A DNA stretch of 64,000 nucleotides from Alviniconcha marisindica (GCA_018857735.1 JABMCL010000073.1:47501-111500); one strand, 5' to 3'; positions 26,801 through 37,822 are shown, counted from the first letter of the stretch. Numbers and translations: made by a program. Notes: generated from the letters alone by a model not told the origin.

Positions 26801-29584
26801 TGTGTGTGCGTGCGTGCGTGCGTGTGTGTGTGCGTGCATGCATGCGTGCATGCATGTGTATGCATGTGCTAGGTGTGAAAGGGAGCTAGGTGTTTGCTGG
26901 TACAGCTCTGATAGTCGTATGGATGGCCATTTATCTGACCTGTTACAGCGATTATCGGAACAGTGCACCATTTTCGCAACCTTATAGAGGTCACACCAGT
27001 TTAAAAAATGTCTCGTGTAGTCACTGTTGACAGTCTTCTCAAACAATATAAAATTAATTTTTTTTAAACTCCTTTCTCTTATAGTTTTTTCTTACACTAT
27101 ACCTGAAAAGCACAGCTCCTTCATGAACTATTTTATCCGTCAGTAAATATGTGCACCCAGTCACTCTATCCCTTCCTCTGACCCATCAGCCACATAATGA
27201 TCCAAACATTTCTCACCTGTTTAATAGTGTATGGACAGAGGCGTTGAGTGTCTAGGCGGTACCGTCGAGCAGCTCCTGGGGTGCCATGCGCAAAAGCTGA
27301 CGATGACCAGAAATGAAACCTGGCATCAGATTTAGTTAGGTCAGTGATAGCTTCATCGATTCTCTCAGCTTCCTTGCATGTTTCATCTGTGATGACAAAG
27401 AGTGGATGGTCCTCCGCAATGTCTGTTAATCCATCCAGCATCTCCTGCCTGTCCACCTCATCTGCATCCTCTTCCTGGAAGCAGTCATCAACTCCAGTCA
27501 TATTCAAGTCATTCCAATTTAATCAACAAACAAAACAATTAAAAGACAGAAAAGTAGAAACATACATGGGTCAACTGACCTCGTGGCTGTGATTCTGATG
27601 TGGTTCCGAGTGGAAAAATGCTGAACTAACAATCTGGCACTACACAATGAAAGGGCCAAATCAATATGTCAAACAATACAAAACAATTTAAATATATCAA
27701 CTGTTAACATACCTGCTGGTTCATATTGAACACTATAAATGTGTAATTAAAGATTCAGAAATGCCTCTTAAAGTCAGTCAGGCATACATTCCTTTCAAGA
27801 ACAGTAGGACCATTAACTTTAATGATAACAAATTATTATGTAGGATAAAACAACAATAATATTAATAATAAACACCATTATCTCACAGTATTTCCATCCT
27901 AACCTAATATCAGTACCCAGTTTCTGCTACAGTCAGAGAGAGAGAGAGAGAGAGAGAGAGTGTGTGTAATGCATTTTTTTGTTTAAATTTGTTTATAATA
28001 CTTTATGTAAATTGTTTTGGTAGGACTATGCTCTACATGTGTATAGAAATTAGAATATCATATTTAGGTTAATATGTATCATGTGAGCACTCAGGGCGCA
28101 TGATAAATGTACATTATTATTATTATCATGATTATAAAATCGTTAAGAACTCTTTAGTTTAATGCAAACAATGCTCACTGCAGAAGGAGAGAGAGAAAGG
28201 GAGAGAGTACTAACAGCAATTTCCTGGAGATATGCTACATTATGTTCAAAAGCTTTATGTCCAAATTTTCATTTGTGACAGATGAACAAAATAAACACCA
28301 CAAGGCAATGGAGTTATGTGGGCAATTTTTTCTTCTTACTTTGTTTGGTCATAATAATGAAAGGAGAGAAGGCACTGAAAACTTACCTGGATTTTGAGAA
28401 AAATCTTGCTGTAAGCCTTCTCATTATCTTTCATAAGAGTGTCTTTCAGGAAGAAGAATAAAGCGAGTGTCTGCAGCCTCTGTTATGATCATAGAAAATT
28501 AGAAACGTTACTTGTACAGTGTTAAAACAAAAAAACAAAAAACAAAAAAATATCACGCATGTATGCACATTCATTTTGTGAGCTAATTTCTTTCACCTCA
28601 GTTTCACAATGATTTTTTGTGTGTGTATAAATTACAGCAAATCAATCTGTACTTACAGTTCAGTGTTACAATTTTTGATGTTATTCTAGCTGTTTATGTC
28701 ACTGTGCATAAACAAAACATGCAGAACAATATCAAAAGAGCATGAAAGCAACTGTTAAGGTATCAGATTTTGTTAACAATTCATGACAGCCTTGGTTACT
28801 GATGAAGATTTCCAAGTAAATCAAATATTTACATTCATTACCCTGAGCTGATTATTTCTGATTATTTATTCTTCCAAACAAAAATCAACACACAAGGGAG
28901 TTATGTAGCTCTCAAAATACATAACACAAATACAACAACAAAGACCTGAGTTGCCTACAGTAACTCTCACATCTGGCATGCGTACCTAAACTCTCACCTG
29001 GCAAGGTACATAAACTCCACCAGTACATAAACTCCTCTTGTTATGTATTTCAAGCACAAATTAATTCTCTTGAGTGTTGATTCTGAACGAGTGCTCTAGG
29101 CCTCATTCTGTTTCAGATTTCAAACAAAAAGAAAGTTAAAATTTCATTTACACACACACACACACCACGCACACGCACACACGCACACACGCACGCGTGT
29201 ATGCACCCACACAGGTATGCATGCACCCATGCGCATGTGCGCGCACACATACACACACAGAGAGATAAATCAACTAACCTTCAAGAAATTCAGGTTGAGA
29301 ATCATAACAGTCAGGTCATGCTCGGCCATCTGTCCGCCTTTCATGGCGATGACGGAATCCACAGTCCTCTCTCCTCCCAGCGTGCCATGGACATGAACAA
29401 ACTGACTCCGCAATCGCAGGATCGACTTGTTTGTCTGTTCATCCTTTTGAACAGCATACTCCTCCTTAAGCGCTGTGATGATCTTCTCCGCTTCCTCCCT
29501 CTGCTTTGGTGTTAGTTCTGAATGCTCATTTTTAATTTTTTCCAAGCCAGGGATGTACTCCACCTGACCCTCTTGCACTTCCAT
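20886..29584 (-). CDS. gene B: unrecognised acidic 561-residue protein, five coding exons
   Basis: Deduced exons are 29584-29279, 28479-28387, 27474-27217, 24504-24255 and 21664-20886. All have GT-AG borders and compatible phases (0, 0, 0, 1). Together they give 1686 coding bases. The ATG sits in an ideal ACCATGG context. I do not recognise the family. Residues 1-102 are helical and mixed-charge, with VHVHGTLGGERTVDSVIAMK. Exon 2 adds a hydrophobic helix (LQTLALFFFLKDTL). Exon 4 starts with an acidic DIDDDDVDI patch and carries CEACGRILADYL, a CxxC pair that is too small for a full zinc finger. Exon 5 holds a beta-rich segment (VGSIQRFESSVSISGLQVAL), a basic helix with an EHEKKLREKRAAEKAA core, a long acidic disordered stretch, and a C-terminal motif LFTDAPRHAVIFHF ending in YEPDLE. 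There is no signal peptide. Candidate upstream elements (E2F-type, CRE) lie at 34.7 kb, but the link is unproven. Confidence 0.8.
22760..23140 (+). mobile_element. degenerate LINE (CR1/L2-like) reverse-transcriptase C-terminal remnant
   Basis: One frame reads SGPSYIAELLHVYTLS, matching the YLSDLLxxYTPSRSLRSS region that follows the RT domain in CR1/L2-type LINEs. A frameshifted SSDSCILNI follows. The copy is broken by stops and frameshifts. The short upstream stretch 22700-22760 ends in a TTATTATTAT tail of another retroposon. Confidence 0.65.
23184..23300. repeat. 39-bp repeat, 3 copies
   Basis: Units start TTACACAGC(G/A)CACATTTATT and end ACACAGGATC. The period is exactly 39 bp. Confidence 0.93.
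24448..25105. repeat. 85-bp array built from the gene B exon 4 splice acceptor
   Basis: The first unit overlaps the real intron 3/exon 4 border. Copies anchored at 24451, 24536, 24621, 24706 and 24791 are 85 bp apart. A short (53-bp) partial copy follows, then copies at 24929 and 25011. Most units keep the acceptor (minus strand CTGTTTACAG|GTAATGGACA) and the start of the exon. All extra copies lie on the intron side, upstream of the true exon in the transcript. Confidence 0.93.
25106..25801 (-). other. part of gene B intron 3, no exon seen
   Basis: AT-rich with (AAG)n-like stretches. No splice-flanked open frame is evident. Confidence 0.5.
25802..26140 (-). mobile_element. tRNA-derived SINE (second family), minus orientation
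   Basis: Read on the minus strand, the head TGAGCCGGTTTGGCCTAGCG is tRNA-like (A box), with a B-box-like GGTTTGAATCT. The body is interrupted by a poly-G run and ends in GGATGTTAAGCACCATGTTT. The same family, with a nested insertion, occurs at 38300-38992. Confidence 0.75.
26158..26331 (-). mobile_element. ~165-bp short SINE-like element, copy 1
   Basis: Minus-strand order: a head with AGGAGCTGTGTGAGAGTCGA, then GGTTTCCGTGGACGTAAAGA, and a 3' end ACATTAAGCATCACTTC with (CAC)n. It is flanked by the direct repeat ATGTGCACACACCA, which marks retroposition. Other copies lie at about 35282, 38398, 38589, 39205 and 58770. Confidence 0.8.
26332..27216 (-). other. rest of gene B intron 3 near exon 3; microsatellites
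   Basis: (GT)n-rich stretches at about 26590-26680 and 26790-26875. The segment 26740-26790, ending in GAATAAAGTA and TATTATTAT, resembles a LINE tail. Confidence 0.55.
27475..28386 (-). other. gene B intron 2 with an SSR-bearing repeat
   Basis: The acceptor is TTCCAG at 27475 and the donor GTAAGT at 28386. Contains the repeat copy at 27882-28125. Confidence 0.75.
27882..28125 (-). repeat. dispersed repeat with internal microsatellite, copy 1
   Basis: Reverse orientation. It shares TACCAAAACAATTTACATAA and CTGTAGCAGAAACTGGGTAC with the copy at 55238-55532, and the first part with 46783-46995. The microsatellite slot here holds (GA)n; the other copies hold (CA)n. Confidence 0.85.
28480..29278 (-). 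other. gene B intron 1
   Basis: The donor GTTAGT follows the AAG codon; the acceptor ATAACAG precedes AGGCTGCAG. Contains the foldback element copy at 28876-29118 and a CA/GC-rich microsatellite at about 29150-29260. Confidence 0.75.
28876..29118. mobile_element. foldback MITE, second copy (internally shortened)
   Basis: It shares CATAACACAAATACAACAAC, then AAAGACCTGAGTTGCCT and the terminal CATTCTGTTTCAGATTT with 10731-11049. The inverted arms are asymmetrically deleted. Confidence 0.8.
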
Positions 29585-30842
29585 GGTTACTTTTGTCAGG
29601 TAACCAGTCACTTGTTATCTTTTGTTTCCCAACGACTTTATGCTGTTATCTGTCGTCTTCCAGTAATTGCACATATATGCTCATTGCATACAGTTTGGGG
29701 GTTGCATGCAAATGAAGAAAAGGTGCACAATGTCAAAAAGATGGAACTTTGCGCAATGTCTCCTTAAACCAAGTTTAAGTAGTGTCATCCAATCACAATG
29801 TTAACCCAGAATGTTCTTATAAAGAAAGCACAGGTGCATCTGCATAGTTCTTGTCATAAAAGTACATGCTGCATAGTATGGTGCGCATGCGTACGTCTTA
29901 ATTTCAGGATGTAATCAAACTGCAGAAAGAGTCTTGTTCAATGTAATAAACATAACACTGCCCAGCCTCTTTGAAATGATGATGCCAAGACTCTTTGAAA
30001 TAATGATGTGCAGCCTCTTTGGAATAATGATCACTTTTAACTGTACAAATGTGCAAATGTTCTTCGGTCAAGTCCAGTTCCAAACTTGAAGTCACTGGAA
30101 ACGCATGTTCACTCACCAGTGTCTGTGACGGCTTATTAAATTTCTTTCTCTTCATAGGTTAGTCATTGCCCTGATATAACCACACTGGTTGACTGCATAG
30201 CTGTCAACCCCTTTTGGGAGTAGACCTTAGTCCAGAGTCTCGAACCTGTATTTCCCTTATGCAGGCTGGGGTCTTTTGTTTTTTCACTGGTGGCAGCGGC
30301 ACTTTGAATTTCAACCGGCACATGTGGCAGTGGAAGGAAGAAGCAATGTTGTACTAAATACGCATGCACAACTTCAAATCTCACTTCCGACAAGATTTCT
30401 TAGCCTATTGCACTAGGCCAGTCAGTGTGCATTTGGCAATGACGTGTGTTGGCTGCTCTTTCAACAGTTTTTCAGTCTTTTTGCTCAGTTTAAAACAACA
30501 ACAAAATCTCATGAAAATTATGTTTTCCTGTATCCATTTTCCAGTAGGGCCATATCCCCCCAAAATAAAAATAAAAACTGTATTTTATACTGGTAAACTG
30601 TATGGGTTCACAGGTATGTGGTAAACTGTATGGGTTGACAGGTATGTGGTAAACTGTACGGGTTGACAGGTATGCGACTGGGTGTAAAACACCCGGTTAC
30701 TTACTGACGTAAATTAGTCAGCGAAGACAGCTGGAACTGCTTGCATCAGTTAAAAATTCCTCCTCCAGTTCCTGTTTGGAGAAGTTGGAACAAATGTGTG
30801 GTGTGTGCTCCTGACCTGGGTAGCAGCAGTGAATACCAGCAC
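29585..30842. other. 5' flank of gene B, octamer site and retroposon tail fragments
   Basis: An ATTTGCAT octamer (minus strand) lies at about 29706-29713, some 125 bases before the gene B ATG. GATATAACCACACTGGTTGACTG-type retroposon-end fragments occur at about 30173-30196 and 30660-30700. No exon is supported. Confidence 0.4.
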
Positions 30843-31288
30843 CACACTCCGAGCATCGCTTTCCGGCACCTTCCTTCAAACTCTGCCAGATTTAGTTACG
30901 CCACTGAAGGGGTACTCTTTATCTCCGCGCAGCTGTCCAGCGATGCGGTCAGCGCCCTCCAAAAGGTTCCTGTACTAATATGACTGTAGAAGCAACCTAG
31001 AGCCCAAGCATGCACGTAAACACGAGAAGCATTCACCCTGGGTAAAAATATAAAAAAAGAGTTCTGTCTCGATTCAAACGATTGTGGTTTTATTTGTGCT
31101 GGAGTAAACTTTGTTGGCGGCTATATATGACACGCCTTGTTTTATTTGAGTTGTTTGTAACAAAATTACTACTGTTTGAGCACCAACAAAAAAACTGCTC
31201 GTTAGCTGACAGTTTTCTGGACCCTATGGCGTAACTAAATACGGCAGTGGTTAAAGGAAGGATGTTGTAAACCAGTGCTTGGAGTTTG
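30843..31288 (-). mobile_element. ~440-bp long-TIR element (Mutator-like MITE), copy 1
   Basis: It is flanked by the 9-bp direct repeat TACCAGCAC (30834-30842 and 31289-31297). The ends CACACTCCGAGCATCGC and CAAACTCCAAGCACTGG lead imperfect inverted repeats of about 60 bp that share TTTAGTTACGCCA. There is no coding capacity. A 9-bp duplication plus long TIRs is typical of Mutator-like elements. Confidence 0.85.
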
Positions 31289-31297
31289 TACCAGCAC

Positions 31298-31971
31298 TGA
31301 AAACAATCATCCAAAACTTAACGATACTTTGCTGCCTCAGATTTGCTGCTTAATTTGTGGCATCAATCTGGAGTTTTCTTTTTGTCATAAATAACTAACT
31401 GGTATAAAGATATATATATATATATAAACAATGCTCTGCTGCCTGTTTTGCTATATGAACTGTTTTTAACCTCTAAAATTCAAGGCTGCTGCAAGTTTCA
31501 CAAGTATTAAAAAGTGGTGTACAATATTAATAATCCCTTTTTCTTTTCTTCTTGGTTGCCGAGTTCAGTTTTGATTGAATGTCAGTGTAATGTGGGCTGC
31601 CATTATTGAAGAACAGTTACTTGATACAAAGCAAATGTACAGACAAGGTCAGGCTGATCTGAAAACTATGTCTCCCTATTCTGCTTCCCACTGTCCAAAT
31701 ATCATGTTCATCCCCACTGCCACAACATTACAAAACAGAAGAAAGTTCAGCCAAAGTTCAACTCATTTTGAGCAATGGTCAACGATGTCAGAATGAATCG
31801 AAAGAGATCTGAAACAGACAAAAAATATTTTAGGAAAACAACAACAACAAACTGATCTGGAACAGCATAATTGTTTTTTCTTTTAGGGAAACAAAGAACT
31901 AAACTTAGGTGAAACACATACGTACAAAAGAATCTACTCAGTTAGTACTAATATTAATAGTGAGTGGGGAC

Positions 31972-32027
<56 letters not shown>

Positions 32028-34367
32028 TATTGTTTGCTAGATTTTATTTTTTTAAATTATAGACTACAATTGTAACAATACTTAAAGTTCTGTTTGATGA
32101 ACTGAATGTTCATGTGTTTTTTGTCATGAGTTGTTTGTACAATGCAGTGATTTTAACTCTGGTTAGAAAATAGTGCTTTAATAAAAACAAAATTATTATC
32201 ATTTTATTAATATATATACACTATCCTCACAAACAAAATGGCTCTACCAACACATGGGATTCAAAGCAACAGTGCAGAATTATTTAAACAAAATTACAGT
32301 GCAAACAATTCAAACTTTAGGAATAATGTAAGTATACTATTCAATGAGATTAACATAGTAACAATAAAAAATGTGTGCAGTGATTGCATGATCTAATTCT
32401 GCATGCAACAATTAATTATCTCATGTATAATATATTAACAATTGTACCAATATTCCACAGTCTGGTGTATGGCACCTGTAGACCCAGCAGGGCATGGCGA
32501 CAACGAAAAAAGTGTGATGCAGGTCAGCACTTTAGTCCGTCTTGAACTGCACCCACAGGCGGTGTGACAAGCGTACTGGAAGGCCTCAAAGGGGGAGACT
32601 CTGGAACAGCAATTCATTTATAAACAGAATCAACAAATTAACACATAGTTGATGTTATTGTTAACAAACATACACATCTCTTTTACAAGGTGACCAGAAA
32701 AAAAAACAGGGATTGTACCAAAGCCAGAAAATGACTACTCAGGATTACTTAATTTGACACCTGACTTTGCAAGCTTAAGTTTGATAATACAGTCATGGGA
32801 ACTAACCTGCCTGATCACGTGGACAGTTCAGGACTGCAGGAATACACTCCCCTGGTCACCCGAAGTAGATAGAAATTTATACTATTCAGGGCTCCTTAAT
32901 TCAGTGCCTGACTTTGCACTTTGTAAGCTTAAGTTTTTATGATACAGTCAAGGGAACTAAACTGCCTGATTGTGTGGACAGTCTGATCAGGGCTGCAGGA
33001 ATACACTCCCCTGGTCACCCAAAATGGATAGAAATTTATAGAAGGCAAGTCAAGGCAAAGTAAACATGTTGCTTAACGTCCACAGAAACCTTAAGTCAAG
33101 GCCAGTTAAGAGGCCAGTTATAATATTGCCATTTGCTATGATGACAATTCTGAATAAAACCCTGCCCATCAGAGAAGAAATCATGCAAAACAGTGTCATT
33201 TGCAGTGGAGTATTGTGATTAATATGGGTTATGTATGATGGCAATGATTATACTGGATTATGATGATTGCTGATTGTTGGCTGATGGTGTTAATATTGTG
33301 ATTAATAATATGGATTGCGATGGTATTATTAGTAAAAAAATGGATAGATGTGTGTGTGTGTGTGATATAGGTGGGCAATGTGATATATTTAATGTGGGTG
33401 TAGGTATGACTGTGTTTGTGGGTGGGTGGGAATTGTTTGTGCTGTGAATGTAGAGGCGGTGGAAGGTAGGAATATAAGTAATGTCTTTAATCGATCTCAA
33501 AAGTGATGTTTTACAATTTTGTAACTATATTTTACTCTGTTTTATCTGTACACTCTTACCTTTGTTGTGGTGAACTGTTTACTTGTCCTTTTTGCTAGTT
33601 TAACTAGTGTGGAATTTGAGTGACCCCCAAAATACATTTTCATTTGATGCAATTATTATGAATAATAAAGTTCTTTTGTATTTGTATTTGTGTTTATATT
33701 CAATCACATTCTAACTCGGCTGAAACTGCAAAAACAAGTCTGAGTGCCAAACACATTTTTCATAAAATTTTACAGGAAAAATGTCAGACCGTAATAAGTT
33801 GTCATGATTCCTTCCGGGTGATTATTTTCATGTTCTGATAGTGATACCGTCACTAAGTTAGGCCTGCTAGGCCTGTATAGTAATCTCTGGAATAATTCCG
33901 TCCCACAGCAAAACATTTTGAAAGCAAATTAAATCAACGACAATAAAATTCGTGGAAAACGCACCTGATTAAGATTCTTTTTCTGAAGAAATTAAAATTA
34001 AAAAAACCTTAAAAAAAACAGTCAGCTGCCGCTCTGGAAACCGAAACTAGTAGGCTTCTCAGTACTGTTCATAATAACTCTCTTAAACAAAGAAATTAAT
34101 ATTGCTAATCCAAGAAAACGACTTTACACTTAAGAAAAACAAGCGATCGAAAAAAAAACAACCCCAAAACACTGCCGGGCGGTATCACGTCACTACAAAT
34201 GAGACGACCTCTCGGACTGTCCCAGAGGCCTAGTTGAATACCCAGGATACAACCTGGACACTGACAAAACTAGCAGTCCTCTAAGGTTAAAACATTGCCA
34301 CATAATTAAGATGTTGAAACCAGTTAAATATTGCCATTTTTAGAGGAAAATCGAGAGGAAAGCGTAC
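31298..34367. other. no gene seen; microsatellites and SINE fragment
   Basis: (TA)n near 31410, (TG)n at about 31977-32022, and a partial second-family SINE at about 33055-33120. A diverged duplication is seen near 32750-32850 and 32880-33020 (AAGTTT...ATACAGTCA(T/A)GGGAACTAA). A possible minus-strand exon starting at 32593 after TGCTGTTCCAG was not convincing. Confidence 0.45.
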
Positions 34368-34446
34368 CTATGATCCGAAATAAGCCGCACATCTAATCTC
34401 CCACCCGAACGCGAAAACTTTCCTGGTCACCCTTCCGCCATCTTGT
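34368..34446 (-). promoter_or_regulatory. candidate promoter and non-coding first exon with YY1-type start
   Basis: The minus strand reads CAAGATGGCGG at 34445-34435, the classical YY1 initiator context. Its ATG is followed after three codons by TGA. The sequence then reaches a good splice donor, CATAG|GTACGC, at 34368/34367. This suggests a non-coding first exon of a minus-strand transcript, perhaps gene B, whose coding start lies 4.8 kb further on. Confidence 0.45.
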
Positions 34447-34728
34447 CACAAGACCAACACTGAGAAGGACTAGTCGATGAAACTACTAAGCACATAAACT
34501 TTGAAGGCGTTTTTTGTTTTGTTTTTGTTTTTATTGGTGTGTGTTTGTTCAGTAAATACTTTCTGACATGAAAATCTTTTAATCTGGTAAGCAGTTACAG
34601 CGCATACATAGATATTTGTGTCGGAGCAAGCTAGTTTCGATACCAAAAATACATTTCGGGGAAATCCGGAATGAGTGCCTCGCCTCGCGAGCTGCAAGTC
34701 TAGGCTGTTAAACGAAAAGTGCACCCTG

Positions 34729-34757
34729 TGACGTCAGCAATGTGTTTTGGCGCGAAA
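34729..34757. promoter_or_regulatory. CRE and E2F-type sites
   Basis: A perfect palindromic TGACGTCA (34729-34736) and TTTTGGCGCGAAA (34745-34757) stand 9 bases apart, about 300 bases upstream of the YY1-type start. Clustering argues for a genuine promoter. E2F sites are usual in cell-cycle and DNA-replication genes. Confidence 0.55.
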
Positions 34758-35281
34758 CTGAACCACACACGCCCAAACCAGCACTCTGGGCCAGTAATGA
34801 GCGGAGAAATACAATAAGTTGCAAGGACAAAACACCTAAAACAGCACGACCGAAGCCGTAATATCGACTTCGACTACTCAGTCTTCATTTGCGGCCTGGC
34901 GGCATTACCGGCCTTCGGAGTCACTGCCTCATAGGCACTGATGATGACTCAATGGCGGCTTGTACCGTGGCATCGACTAAACGGCAACACTTACTGTAGG
35001 CCTACCTGCAGCAAAGTGACCCAAGAACCAGAGGCCCACAGCCCTCGGAGATTCCGGCCGAGGCCCACAGTAGCTCTCAGAACTGAATTTCGACTTCTTC
35101 AGTCCCGCCCAAGAACTTGACCTGGCTCCGCCGAGAGTGGCCGAAACCAGAGATTCCACAGTGGCACAGCAGAACCCCTCCACCCAGGCTGATTGAAGCA
35201 GCATTCATGGACGGCCTTGCCAGAGGCGGCACTCAGTCAGTGATGCCCAGTACGTGTCATCCGCCGTCGTCTGCTGTATAG
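34758..35281. other. no gene seen; moderately GC-rich promoter flank
   Basis: Higher GC than the surroundings. The short minus-strand open frame has no family resemblance. Confidence 0.4.
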
Positions 35282-35468
35282 CCAGGTGGGTAGGTAGTGT
35301 TGCTTAATGTCTTCAGATGTTAGTTGACATATCAGGGACAAGCTGAGACCAATGCCGCGAAGCATGGTTCAATATAGCTTTACGTCCACGGAAACCAGAA
35401 GGCCGCTCGTTAGGGCGGACAGCCCAGGACGGCCACCTCGACTCTCACACAGCTCCTCAAACTATGAC
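35282..35468 (-). mobile_element. short SINE-like element, copy 2
   Basis: Contains GTTGCTTAATGTCTTCAGAT and TACGTCCACGGAAACCAGAA as in copy 1, with small insertions. Target duplication is unclear (AGCCAG on both sides). Confidence 0.75.
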
Positions 35469-35619
35469 TGTTGTATCAGTAGCCAGCCCGCCACTGAGAC
35501 TGTGCATACAGTTTTAAACAACGAAGGACATTTTAACGGCAAGCTACCGTGCCGGCGGCATACGCGTCAGTACTGATACGTCAGTTTCATCTTGCCACCT
35601 GAACGCCGCTACATACTCA

Positions 35620-35682
35620 CTCCGAGCATCGCTTTCCGGCGAAGGTAGGATGTCGTAAACCAGTGCTTGGAGTTTGCGCTCC
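35620..35682 (-). mobile_element. ~63-bp end-only derivative of the long-TIR element
   Basis: CACTCCGAGCATCGCTTTCC at one end joins directly to a GTAAACCAGTGCTTGGAGTTT end. Both termini are present and nearly the whole interior is missing. Confidence 0.75.
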
Positions 35683-35865
35683 ACTGTGTCAGTGCAAGCC
35701 CGGCCCAGGAGAAGAAGAAGAGAAGGGGCGAGGGCGGACTGAGTTCTAAGTGCTATCTATGACTGACAGGCCGCACAGTCTAGTCACGATCTTCTTCTTC
35801 GTCAGTTCATAGTAATGTTTCTTGGCCACCAATGATGCATCTATACAGCTGGCGGGGACTATTCG

Positions 35866-36606
35866 GAGGGACTCATGAGGCTCAGGCCGTCCCACAGACC
35901 AGGCTATACACGGAAGGGACTCATGAGGCACAGGCCGTCCGGCCACAGACCAGGCTATACACGGGAGGGACTCATGAGGCCCAGGCCGTCCCACAGACCA
36001 GGCTATACACGGGAGGGACTCATGGGGCCCAGGCCGTCCCACAGACCAGGCTATACACGGGAGGGACTCATGAGGCCCAGGCCGTCCCACAGACCAGGCT
36101 ATACACGGGAGGAACTCATGAGGCCCAGGCCGTCCCACAGACCAGGCTATACACGGGAGGGACTCATGGGGCTCAGGCCGTCCCACAGACCAGGCTATAC
36201 ACGGAAGGGACTCATGGGGCCCAGGCCGTCCCACAGACCAGGCTATACACGGGAGGGACTCATGGGGCACAGGCCGTCCCACAGACCAGGCTATACACGG
36301 GAGGGACTCATGGGGCACAGGCCGTCCCACAGACCAGGCTATACACTGAAGGGACTCATGGGGCCCAGGCCGTCCCACAGACCAGGCTATACACGGGACT
36401 CATGAGGCCCAGGCCGTCCCACAGACCAGGCTATACACGGGAGGGACTCATGGGGCCCAGGCCGTCGCACAGACCAGGCTATACACGGAAGGGACTCATG
36501 AGGCCTAGGCCGTCGCACAGACCAGGCTATACACGGGAGGGACTCATGGGGGCCCAGGCCGTCGCACAGACCAGGCTATACACAGGAGGGACTCATGGGG
36601 CCCAGT
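35866..36606. repeat. 48-bp minisatellite, ~15 copies
   Basis: The unit contains GGGACTCATGAGGCCCAGGC, CGTCCCACAGACCAGG and CTATACACGG. Because 48 is divisible by three, two plus frames and one minus frame stay open for long stretches (for example a THEAQAVPQTRLYTGG repeat). GC-rich. Copies are highly similar, with three indels breaking the phase. Confidence 0.95.
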
Positions 36607-36607
36607 C

Positions 36608-36818
36608 CAAACTCCAAGCACTGGTTTACGACATCCTTCCTTCAACCACTGCTGTATTTAGTTACGCCATAGGGTCCAGAAAACTGTCAGCTAACGAGCA
36701 GTTTTTTGTTGGTGCTCAAACAGTAGTAATTTTGTTACAAACAACTCAAATAAAACAAGGCGTGTCATTTATAGCCACCAACAAAGTTTACACCAGCACA
36801 AGAGATGCTCGGAGAGTG
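36608..36818 (+). mobile_element. long-TIR element, internally deleted copy
   Basis: It begins CAAACTCCAAGCACTGGTTT and follows the full copy to CACCAGCACAA. It then jumps to the distal end (GAGATGCTCGGAGAGTG). No matching target duplication was found; the left end abuts the 48-bp array. Confidence 0.75.
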
Positions 36819-36885
36819 CACTCGGCCCTGCCGCAATGCTCGGTTTCCTCTTTGGCCGACCTGTCGTATGCAGATCTCTCTCTCG

Positions 36886-36986
<101 letters not shown>

Positions 36987-37007
36987 TATAAAAACAGTCC
37001 GAGCATG

Positions 37008-37134
37008 TCCTAGTTTGAAAACTTTTACTCCAAATTTTCGCCCATCGCCTGGAACGGACAGGCCTTGTGTCCAGGCAGGCCTTGTAAAAGCCCCACGATA
37101 GACGAAAATGTGGAGCAAAAGTTTTCAAACCAGG
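37008..37134. repeat. 34-bp-stem hairpin
   Basis: GTCCTAGTTTGAAAACTTTT at 37008 and its near-exact reverse complement ending at 37134 pair over about 34 bases with three mismatches around a 59-base loop. A short MITE is likely. Confidence 0.75.
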
Positions 37135-37194
37135 ACAAACCTCTGTTGTTATACGTTCTCTACATCGTCGTTTGTGACAGCATGTTAATGTTCC

Positions 37195-37620
37195 AGGTGA
37201 GATCATGAGGAGGGAGGTGGAGCTGGACCCTCAGCCCAGAAGAGATCATGAGCAGGGAGGTGGAGCTGGGCTGCGAAAGTTGGACTTCTTTCGCTTCCGG
37301 TTGTTGTTCCTCAACAGCGGTGCAACGGACATGGTCCTTGTGACTCTGCCCAAGCACGGCAGTTGAAACAGCAACTGCGCAGTGCACAAGTCGCTGGGCA
37401 ATGGCGAGGGGACACCGCCCTAACACTTCCATTGTTCTGGCGGCGGTCCACGGTCTCTCCGGTCTTTTTCGGGCGGCATATTTCGTCCCGGCCCTTCCCC
37501 CCGTCCCTAATAAGCATCCTCGCTTTTGTGGACGTAAAGCAAAATGGTCTCTCTTTGTGACAGCCGTCCCTAATAGGCCTTCTCGCCTCCGTTGGACGTT
37601 AAGCAACAAAAATCAATCAA
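37195..37620. repeat. short duplication and SINE 3'-end fragments
   Basis: GAGATCATGAG(G/C)AGGGAGG occurs twice (37199 and 37243). At 37530-37620 retroposon-like ends carry TTGTGGACGTAAAGCAAAA and GTTGGACGTTAAGCAAC, the latter followed by an (AATC)n tail. Confidence 0.6.
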
Positions 37621-37695
37621 TCATTTGTGACAGCATATCGAGTCAGTCCTTCCTGTACGGTGCGGTGCCCAGGAGTCACAGAGAGCCTTGTTTTG

Positions 37696-37697
<2 letters not shown>

Positions 37698-37764
<67 letters not shown>

Positions 37765-37771
37765 GTAAGAG

Positions 37772-37813
<42 letters not shown>

Positions 37814-37822
37814 GAAGAAGAA
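37698..37822. repeat. (CT)n(TA)n(GA)n palindromic microsatellite
   Basis: The CT run, the short TA run and the GA run can fold on each other. Confidence 0.9.

Noticed and set aside
32435..32617. Possible exon on the minus strand after TGCTGTTCCAG at 32593
   Set aside because: The acceptor is good, but no clear donor, no family similarity and no phase partner. It could be a non-coding exon of the transcript starting at 34.4 kb, but this is unsupported.
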